Shown: positions 1-8,600 of the stretch, piece after piece
How positions within the stretch are numbered: the first letter of the stretch is position 1
Layout of the letters: every line of letters begins with the position of its first letter
Origin: Roseomonas genomospecies 6
Lineage (GTDB): Bacteria > Pseudomonadota > Alphaproteobacteria > Azospirillales > Azospirillaceae
Direction of reading: 5' to 3'
Length of the DNA stretch: 64,000 bases
NCBI RefSeq assembly: GCF_008365375.1
Contig: NZ_QOKW01000004.1
Coordinates: 277,396 to 341,395, forward strand
Translations under genes and position numbers: made by a program
Notes under the pieces: model-generated
The model's database searches: none
Told to the model about the DNA's origin: nothing
Seen by the model: only the letters and a program-made list of their open reading frames with translations

Positions 1-2213
1 CTCTTGTCCGGCACGCCGGCGGCGTCGTTTCCCTGCTCCGCCGCGACGGCGGTGCGCGTCAGCTCCGGCTTCAGGAACAGCGCGCTGGCCATGCCGCGCA
101 GGCCGGTCACGATCTCGCCGTAGGCGGACAGTTCCAGGCCGCGGTTGCGCTGCTCGCCGTCGTAGGCCAGCGTGTTGGAGGCCGTGCGGATCGAGTTCGG
201 ACGGGAGAGCTGGAAGACCGCCGCGGTGGTCGTGACGGTGCCCCAATCGACCTTGACGCCGCCCTCATACTGCTTCGACTTGTACGGGGCCAGCACCGCG
301 CCGGTGTTGGCGTAGCCGGGTCCGACGATGGTGCCGCGCGTCAGGCCCTCGGCGTAGTTGCCGTAGACCGAGACGTTCTCCAGCGGCTTCACGACCAGCC
401 CGGCGAGCGGCGTCGTGGCGCTGGACTTGTAGTTGCTGGTCTGCGCGCCGGTCGCCGTGCTGTAGCCCTTCACCTGCACGGTCTGGTCGCGCACGCCGAG
501 CGTCAGCAGGATGCGGTCGTCGACGAAGGACAGCGTGTCGGCCACCGCGATGCTGCTGAGCGTCGTCTCCGCCGACTTGCGCGGATCGGTGCGCGGCGCC
601 GTGATGACGGGCAGCGGCGACGGGTTGTAGATGTTCGACGCGACCGTTCCGGCGGATTGGATGTAGGCGTTGCCTTCCTCCCGCTGGAAGCCCGTGAAGC
701 CGATGTTGAGCTGATGGCCGACGGGTCCCGTCGCGAAGCGCAGGCGCGTGCCGACCGTGCCGCTGACCGTCTCGCTGTAGGAGTCGTAGTAGGAATTGCG
801 GACCGAGAAGTTGCCGAGCGCGTTCACGGCGGGGCCGGACACCGGGAAGATCTGCTCGTTCGTGCCGTCCCGGTAGCCGATGCCCGCATAGGCGGTCAGC
901 CAGTCCGTCACGTCGAACTCGACGTTCGACGCGATGGTCTTGTCCTTCTGGACCAGCGTCGTGTCCGGGTACCAGTTGCTCCGCGCGCCGGGCGGGGACG
1001 GGATGGCCGTCGTCGTGGGGAGGATGCTGATCTGCGGGCGGAAGTTGTCGGTGTCGTCGCGCTGGATGATGCCGTCGAGCGACCAGCGCAGCCGTTCGCC
1101 CCGGTAATCCACGGCCAGCGCGCCGAGGCCGGTCTTGACGTCGCCGTCCTCGATGGAGCCTTCGCCGCCGCGCAGCAGGCCGTTGAAGCGCACGCCCCAG
1201 GCGTTGTTCTCGCCGAAGCGGCGCCCGGCGTCGACATGGACGCCGAAATTGGCGTCGCTCTGGTAGAGCCCGGTCACGCGGGTCAGCGGCTGGTCGGCGG
1301 CCCGCTTGCTGAGGATGTTGATGCCGCCGCCGATGCTGCCACCGGGGGCGATGCCGTTCATCAGCGCGCCCGGCCCCTTCAGCAGCTCGATCCGCTCGAT
1401 GATCTGCGAGGGCACGCGGTTGGAGGACACCAGACCGTACATGCCGTTGAAGCCGACATCGCCGGACGGAACGGCGAAGCCGCGGATCTGGAAGGTGTCG
1501 TCGAAGCCGTTGCTGCCGGTGGTCGTGCGCACCGAGGCGTCGTTGACCAGCGTGTCCGCCGCCGTGCGCGCCTGCTGGTTCTCGATCAGCTCGGACGTGT
1601 AGTTGGTCGTGCTGAACGGCGTGTCGAGCGTGTTCTTCGTGCCCAGCAGGCCCAGCGTTCCTCCGCGCGCCACCTGACCGCCGGCATAGGGCGGCGGCGG
1701 CTCGCCCGGCAGCGCTCCGGCGTTGGCCGACACCTGGACGGACGGCAGGACCGTCACGCCGGGCGGGGCATCGGCGACCGGTGCGGCACCCGGCGCCACC
1801 AGGGCGTAACCCGAGGACGTGCGCGCGATCTGATGGCCGCTGCCGTCCAGCAGCCGACGAAAGCCGTCCTCGACCGTCGTCGCCCCGCGCACCCCTGGGG
1901 AGGTCTTGCCACGCACCTGCTCCGCGTCGACCGCGACGGCGACACCGGCCTGGGCGGCGAAGCTCCGCAGCGCGGCGTCCAGGGGGCCGGGCGGCACGTC
2001 GGCGTTCACCGTGCGCGCCGCCGCCGTCTGGGCGTGAGCCGCCGGAGCGAACGGAAGGCCGCCGGCCAGGACGGCACCGGCAAGGCAAACGGCCATGGCG
2101 ACCGGACGCAGGCCCGGCGTGGCGGATTCGGGCGCGGAATTGGCGGGCGCGGAACCGGTGGTGCCGCGGCGGGCGGTTTGGCGCGGAGCGTCCTTGCCGC
2201 AAGATTGTGACAT
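1..2213 (-). CDS. TonB-dependent siderophore receptor, FecA type with N-terminal STN domain (3' end outside the window)
   Basis: Outer-membrane ligand-gated importer for ferric siderophore, energised by TonB-ExbB-ExbD. Reading leftward from the ATG at 2213, the protein has a long polar leader (about 35 residues), a signal peptide (about residues 36-63, ending AHAQ), and an STN (secretin/TonB N-terminal) domain at about 69-142. A plug domain follows, with the typical DTFQIRGF and ERIELLKGPGALMNGIAPGG motifs, then beta-barrel sequence that is still open at position 1. About 737 residues are visible; family members are usually 700-820 aa. The STN domain implies that the receptor also signals to a FecR-like anti-sigma factor, but no fecI/fecR is seen in the window. 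Met40 (2096) is an alternative start. A Fur-box-like palindrome lies about 100 bp upstream, so iron repression is likely. The substrate cannot be named. Confidence 0.9.
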   Translation of the reverse strand, partial: MSQSCGKDAPRQTARRGTTGSAPANSAPESATPGLRPVAMAVCLAGAVLAGGLPFAPAAHAQTAAARTVNADVPPGPLDAALRSFAAQAGVAVAVDAEQVRGKTSPGVRGATTVEDGFRRLLDGSGHQIARTSSGYALVAPGAAPVADAPPGVTVLPSVQVSANAGALPGEPPPPYAGGQVARGGTLGLLGTKNTLDTPFSTTNYTSELIENQQARTAADTLVNDASVRTTTGSNGFDDTFQIRGFAVPSGDVGFNGMYGLVSSNRVPSQIIERIELLKGPGALMNGIAPGGSIGGGINILSKRAADQPLTRVTGLYQSDANFGVHVDAGRRFGENNAWGVRFNGLLRGGEGSIEDGDVKTGLGALAVDYRGERLRWSLDGIIQRDDTDNFRPQISILPTTTAIPSPPGARSNWYPDTTLVQKDKTIASNVEFDVTDWLTAYAGIGYRDGTNEQIFPVSGPAVNALGNFSVRNSYYDSYSETVSGTVGTRLRFATGPVGHQLNIGFTGFQREEGNAYIQSAGTVASNIYNPSPLPVITAPRTDPRKSAETTLSSIAVADTLSFVDDRILLTLGVRDQTVQVKGYSTATGAQTSNYKSSATTPLAGLVVKPLENVSVYGNYAEGLTRGTIVGPGYANTGAVLAPYKSKQYEGGVKVDWGTVTTTAAVFQLSRPNSIRTASNTLAYDGEQRNRGLELSAYGEIVTGLRGMASALFLKPELTRTAVAAEQGNDAAGVPDK

Positions 2214-2673
2214 TGTGCCGTATCCTCTACCAAAAGATGTATTTCTGGCGCAGCGCCAGCGACCGGCACCCTGTCCGTTCCGTCAAACCGAACATTTGCG
2301 CTGATCGTCGTGATGCGAATGATTCTCATTCTAATCATCGGACGATTGGTTCCGCAAGAGGGCAACAGCACCTTTTTGGTACGGTCTCCCGGTGCCGCGG
2401 TTGCCCTTGCCCCCTTGGGGCCGGGCGCGAAGGCGGCCACACAACCAACAAGAAGGGCTTTCAATCAGTCAGACAATTGCCGCCTGCATGACCTTGCGCT
2501 CATATGAATAACCATCAGCGTTCCATGGACGATGCGTTGCCGTCCGCTCGCGATCTGGAATAAAAGCGTCCCTTCGCCGACAAAAATATTTACCCTGTTC
2601 AGAATTTATTCAGCAAATCACTCTGGAATCGGTTTCCCCGATACGCGACCGCCGCGATGGCGAGAGGGCCGAT
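2214..2673. other. Divergent intergenic region between siderophore receptor and repeat adhesin
   Basis: This 460-bp stretch separates two divergent genes and must carry both promoters. Apart from the Fur-like palindrome I see no convincing coding frame. The part near 2580-2640 is AT-rich relative to its surroundings and is the likely promoter/leader of the adhesin gene, which has a GAGAGG-like ribosome binding site just before its ATG at 2674. I could not identify clear -35/-10 hexamers. Confidence 0.4.
2314..2328. promoter_or_regulatory. Fur-box-like palindrome
   Basis: The 15 bases read TGCGAATGATTCTCA, a 7-1-7 inverted repeat that agrees with the Fur consensus TGATAATnATTATCA at the outer TGa/tCA and inner AAT/ATT positions. 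The palindrome continues into flanking AT-rich sequence (2311-2337). It sits about 100 bp upstream of the start of the leftward siderophore receptor, where an iron-responsive operator is expected. In alphaproteobacteria, Irr or Mur/Fur homologues could be the binder, so only the site type is inferred. Confidence 0.6.
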
Positions 2674-5600
2674 ATGCCTGACACCCTGGACGCCACCGCC
2701 CCGCTTCTGACCATTCCCGACGCCCTCGCGTCCGAAGCGGCGGCGGTGCTGCTGGGCGGCGATGCCGGCGCGCTGAAGGCCGTGCAGGAGAAGCTGGCGG
2801 CGGCGCTGACCGGCCAGGGTCTGCCGGGAGCCGCCGCGGGCACGGTGGCGGACGGCTGGATGCGCGACGTCGCGGCGGGGATCGGCGCCAGCGCCACGCC
2901 CGACACCGCCATCGCGCAGGCGAGCCGGATCGCCGCCGGAGCGGCGGCGCGCATGGCCGAGGCCGCGCAGGAAACGGCGGCGCTGACCGGGGAGCAGCGC
3001 TTGGCCGTCGCCCTCGCCCAGGGGCAGGGAGTCGAGGTGGGCTCCGACCTGTCGGCGGCGCTGTTCAGCGGCGTGATGGACCCGCTGGCCCGCCCGGCGG
3101 ATTCCGCGGACCCGATCGCGGCCTTGTCGCAGGCTTTGACCGCCCCGCCTCACCCCCCCGCGATGCCGGAAACGGCACCCGCTTCGCCGTCGGACAAGCT
3201 CGCCGCGGCGCTCGCGTCCGGGGTGGGGGTGGGGGACGCGGTCGAGGCGCTCGGCCCCGGCCAGGGCGGCGCCTTCGCCGAGGCTTTGGAACAGGCCCTG
3301 TCCAGCGGCGCCGACACCGGCAGCGCCGTTGCCGCCGCGCAGACGCAGAGCGCCGCGAGCGGCGTTCAGGCAACCTCCATCACGGTCGAGCAGACCGACG
3401 GCGCGCGGATGCTCGGCGCCCTCGCGTCCGGCAGGACCGACGCGGCGGGCGGCGCCCTGGGTGGCGATCCCGCCTTCGCCAGCGTTCTGAACGACGCGCT
3501 GGCGCAGGGCGCGCCACCCGACGCGGCGCTCGGCGCGTCAGCCAAGGCGCAGACGGAGATGGCGGCCCGGCAGGACGCCGCCATGGTGCCGCCGAAACCT
3601 GCGGACGCGCTGGTCGCGTCGCTGTCGTCCGGCCAGAATGTGGCGGCGACCCTCAAGACCTTCGCCGCCGCCGCCGGGCTCGACGGTGCGGCCTCCGGCG
3701 GGTTCGGCGAGGCCCTGGGACGGGCCTTGTCCACCGGCCAGGAGATGTCCGGCGCGCTGGGATCGGCGCAGCAGACCGTGTCCACGGCGATGACCCTGTC
3801 CGCGGAAACGGCGAAGGGCGTGAAGAGCGACGGGCTGATCGCGGCGCTCGCCAGCGGGCAAAACGTGCAGCAGGCGGTCCAGGCGCTGGGCGGCTCCGGG
3901 GCGGCCTTCAACGCCGCGCTGGGGCAGGCGCTGGCGGACGGGCGGGCGCCCGGACAGGCGCTCGCCGCCGCCCGCCAGAGCGCGGACACGGTGCAGCAGA
4001 ACGCCCGGAGCAGCGAAGTTCCCGTCTCCGCCGAGAACAAGGCCCTGGCCGATCTCGCCACTCCGGCGACCGGAGGGGAACAGTCCGGGGATGGCGGTGC
4101 GGAGGCCGCTCGGAAGGCTGAGAACCCGGACGGCGAGCCCACCGGGCAGGTGGCCGACGCCACCGCGGCGGAAGGCAAGGAAGAGGGGAAGGAAGAGGGC
4201 GAGGCCGAGAAGGACGGCGCAAAGGAAGACGGCGCAAAGGAGGACGCGAAGGGCGAAGCGGACGGCAAGGCCGCTGCCGAAGCCTCCTCCGATGGGGAGC
4301 CCGCGGACGGCGAGGCGTCTCCCGCCCCGGCCAAACCCGCCGGGACTGCCGAACCCGCTCTCACGGCGATCAGCTTCGACGCGCCGGGCACCGGCAAGGG
4401 CGCCGACGCCGCCGTGCAGAGCGCTCCGCCCCCCGCATCGCCGGCAAGCACCGCGCCCGCCGCCGCCCCGGGGGTCACCAAGGCGCTGACGAGCGACCCC
4501 TTCGCCGTCGCCGCGCAAACCCAGCAGCAGGTGGCCCGCGCCATCGAGAAGGCGGACTCCATCCAGCCTCCGGCCACTCCCCCGGCCACCCCTACGGTCG
4601 TTCCGGCCACTCCCGCCACTCCGCCCCCGCACCACGCGGCGGCCCCCATCCTCTCGGCGACGTTCGACGCGGCGGCCCTCGCGAAGGCGCTGGCGATCGC
4701 CGAGGGCACCGCAGCGCCCGCCGGTTTCGCCGTCTTCCACCTGATCGAGGCGATGTTCCAGCCCGGCGAGGCCGGAAGCCGCGTGGTCGGCATCGCCGTG
4801 GTGGCGAACCCGGACTCCCCGCTCGGCGTCTGGCAGTACAGCGTGGACGGCGGTGGCTGGCTGGCGGTGGGCGCGGTCGCCGACGGCGCGGCGCTCCTGC
4901 TTCCGGGCAGCGCCTTGCTGCGCTTCATGCCCGCCGCCGGGGCCTTCGGAACGGCGCCGTCGCTCGGGCTGCGGGCGGTGAACGACGAGTGGACCGAGGG
5001 CTTCAGCGGCGCCGGGGACCGGCTGTTCACGCTGGCCGCCGTTGGGGGAACCACCCCCCTGTCGGCGGATGTCGCCCGGCTGTCGCTGGAGGTGACCCCG
5101 GTGAACGGCGCCCCGGTGGCGACCGGCACTCAGGCGGTCCTGGGCGCTGTTGAGGAAGACGGCGCCGACCCGGCGGGCGCCAGCGTGGCGTCGCTGTTCG
5201 GCGGGCTGTTCTCCGACCCGACCGACGCGGTGTTCGGCTCCGCCGGCAACGGCTTCGCCGGGGTGGCGGTCGTCGCCAACGCGGCGGCCGCGGCGCAGGG
5301 GCAATGGCAATATTGGTCCGGCACGGCCTGGACCGCCGTGGGAGACGTCGCGGAGGGATCGGCTCTCCTCCTCGCCGCCGACGCCAAGCTGCGCTTCCTG
5401 CCCGCCGCCGACTGGAACGGCACCACCCCGGCCCTGAGCGTCCGGCTGGTCGAGGACGGCGGTGCGGCCATCGTCACCGGAGACCGCGTGGACCTGACCA
5501 CCGGAGCCGGCGGCAGCACCGTCTACAGCGCCGGGATCGTCGTGTTGACCGGGACCGTCACAGCGGTCAACGACGCTCCGGTTGCCACCGGAACGACCGC

Positions 5601-8600
5601 ACTCCTGCCTGCGGTCGCGGAGGACGCCGCCAACCCCTCGGGCGCCAGCGTCACGAGCCTGTTCGCTCACCTGTTCTCCGACGCCGCCGATGCCGTGACG
5701 GGCGGGTCCCCGGCGAACGGCTTCGCCGGGATCGCCGTCGTCGGCAACGCCGCGACCGCCGCGCAGGGCGTCTGGCAGTATTGGACCGGCACCGCCTGGG
5801 GTGCCGTTGGTGCGGCCTCGGACGGCAACGCCCTTCTGCTGGCCGCCGACGCCACGCTGCGCTTCCTGCCCACCGCCGACTGGAACGGCACGACGCCGGC
5901 TCTGACCGTCCGGCTGGTCGACGATTCGCAAGGGGCCGTGACCAGCGGCGGACGGATCGTCCTGACAAGCGTGGGCGGCGACAGCCGCTACAGCGCCGGC
6001 ACCGTCGCCCTGACCACCACCGTCACCGCCGTCAACGACGCCCCGGTCGCCACCGGCACGGCGGCCACGCTGCCGTCCATCGCGGAGGACACCGCCAACC
6101 CTGCGGGCACCACCGTCGCCGCCCTGTTCGGTCCCCTGTTCTCCGACCCGGCGGACGCGGTGAACGGTGGTTCCGCCGCCAACGGCTTCGCGGGCGTCGC
6201 CATCGTCGGCAACGCGGCGACCGCCGCCCAGGGGCAATGGCAGTACTGGACCGGCACCGGCTGGACCGCGATTGGTGCGGTGTCGGACGGCAACGCGCTG
6301 CTGCTGGCCGCCGATGCGAAGCTCCGTTTCCTTCCCGCAGCCGACTGGAACGGCGTACCGCCGAACCTCGTGGTGCGGCTGATCGACGATTCCCAAGGGT
6401 CGGTCATCACCGGCGGGTGGGCGGACACGATGACGGTGGGCGGCGACAGCCGCTACAGCGCCGGCACCGTCGCCCTGACCACCCCCGTCGGCGCCGTCAA
6501 CGACGCGCCGGTCGCCATCGGCGGGACCGCTGCCCTGCCGGCCATTGCGGAGGACACGACCGATCCGGCGGGGGCCACGGTTTCCGGCCTGTTCGAGCCT
6601 CTGTTCTCCGACGCCGCCGATGCGGTGACCGGCGGGTCTGCCGCGAACGGCTTCGCCGGAATCGCCGTCGTCGGCAACGCCGCGACCGCGGCACAAGGCG
6701 TCTGGCAGTATTGGAACGGCACGGCCTGGGCCGCCGTGGAGAGCGTGACCGAGGGATCGGCTCTCCTCCTCGCCGCCGACGCGAAGCTGCGCTTCCTGCC
6801 CGCCGCCAACTGGAACGGCACCACCCCGGCCCTGACCGTCCGGCTGGTCGAGGACGGCGGTGCGGCCTTCGTCACCGGCGGCCGCGTGGACCTGACCACC
6901 GGAGTCGGCGGCAGCACGGTCTACAGCGCCGGAACCATCGCGCTGACCGGGACCGTCACGGCGGTCAACGACGCCCCCGTCGCCACCGGCACGACGGCCA
7001 CCTTGCCCGCCGTCGCGGAGGACACCGCCAACCCCTCGGGCGCCAGCGTCACGAGCCTGTTCGCTCACCTGTTCTCCGACGCCGCCGATGCCGTGACGGG
7101 CGGGTCCCCGGCGAACGGCTTCGCCGGGATCGCCGTCGTCGGCAACGCCGCGACCGCCGCGCAGGGCGTCTGGCAGTATTGGACCGGCACCGCCTGGGGT
7201 GCCGTTGGTGCGGCCTCGGACGGCAACGCCCTTCTGCTGGCCGCCGACGCCACGCTGCGCTTCCTGCCCACCGCCGACTGGAACGGCACGACGCCGGCTC
7301 TGACCGTCCGGCTGGTCGACGATTCGCAAGGGGCCGTGACCAGCGGCGGGCGGATCGTCCTGACAAGCGTGGGCGGCGACAGCCGCTACAGCGCCGGCAC
7401 CGTCGCCCTGACCACCACCGTCACCGCCGTCAACGACGCCCCGGTTGCAACCGGTGCGGCGGCAACCCTGCCGACCGTCGCGGAGGACACCGCCAACCCG
7501 GCGGGCGCCACCGTCTCCACCTTGTTCGGTCCCCTGTTCTCCGACGCCGCCGACGCGGTCGGCGGCGGGTCGGCGGCGAACGCGCTGGCCGGTGTGGCCG
7601 TGGTCGGCAACGCCGCCGGCGCAGCGCAGGGACAATGGCAGTACTGGACCGGCACCGGCTGGGCCGAGATCGGTGCGGTCAGCGGGGGCAACGCCCTTCT
7701 GCTGGGGGCGAGCACGGCGCTGCGCTTCGTTCCCGCCGCCAACTGGAACGGGACGACTCCGGCCCTGACCGTCCGGCTGGTCGACAACTCGCAAGGCCCG
7801 GTCGCCAGCGGGGAGCGCATCGACGCGACGAGCGTCGGCGGCGACACCCGCTACAGCGCTGGCACCATCGCTCTGACGGGCAGCGTCACCGCCGTCAACG
7901 ACGCCCCGGTCGCCACCGGCACGGCGGCCACGCTGCCGTCCATCGCGGAGGACACCGTCAACCCCGCGGGCACCACCGTCGCCGCCCTGTTCGGTCCCCT
8001 GTTCTCCGACCCGGCGGACGCGGTGAACGGCGGTTCCACCGCGAACGGGTTCGCGGGCGTCGCCATCGTCGGCAATATGGCGACCGCAGCGCAGGGGCAA
8101 TGGCAGTACTGGACCGGCACCGCCTGGACGTCCGTGAGCGCCGTGGCGGAAGGATCGGCGCTGATCGTCGCGGCGAGCGCGATGCTCCGCTTCGTTCCCG
8201 CCGCCGATCGGAACGGCACCACCCCGGCCCTGACCGTCCGGCTGATCGAGGACGGCGGCGTGCCCGTCGTCACCGGGGGCCGCGTCAACCTGACGAACGG
8301 CGTCGGCGGCAGCACGGTCTACAGCGCAGAAACCGTCTCCCTGACCGGAACCGTCACCCCCGTCAACGACGCGCCGCAGGTCACCGCCGCCACGGCGGCG
8401 CTGACGACGGTGAAGGGCGTGGCGGTGGCGGTCACCGGCCTGTCGGTGTCCGATATCGATGCCGGAGCGCTTCCGATGCTGGTCACGCTGACCGCCGGCC
8501 ACGGCACGCTGACTCTGGCGAACGCCGGGTGGGACACGGTCATCACCGGCAACGGAACGGACAGCGTCACCATCCGCGCGACTCTGGCCACCATCAACGG

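Larger units (their letters stand above)
5100..8352 (+). repeat. Seven tandem coding repeats of about 465 bp (VCBS/cadherin-like modules)
   Basis: Each unit begins near a GTCAACGACGCCCCGGT-type stretch (at about 5101, 5563, 6027, 6489, 6963, 7425, 7887, with the array boundary near 8353) and encodes about 155 residues. Conserved landmarks are VNDAPVATG, AEDxxxPAGxxVxxLFxxLFSD, GFAGxAVVGNAA, AQGxWQYWxGTxW, LRFLPAADWNGTTPALTVRL and SAGTxALT. Units 2 and 5 are almost identical in DNA, and units 1/4 and 3/7 are more similar to each other than to their neighbours. Confidence 0.9.

Noticed and set aside
265..2202. A minus-strand frame of 645 codons over the siderophore receptor.
   Set aside because: It is a different frame from the one opening at 2213, which gives signal peptide, STN and plug motifs and stays open to the left edge.
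4560..4630. Short CCGGCCACTCC-type repeats suggestive of a CRISPR or satellite.
   Set aside because: They encode the Pro/Thr linker of the adhesin; no regular spacer structure and no cas genes in the window.
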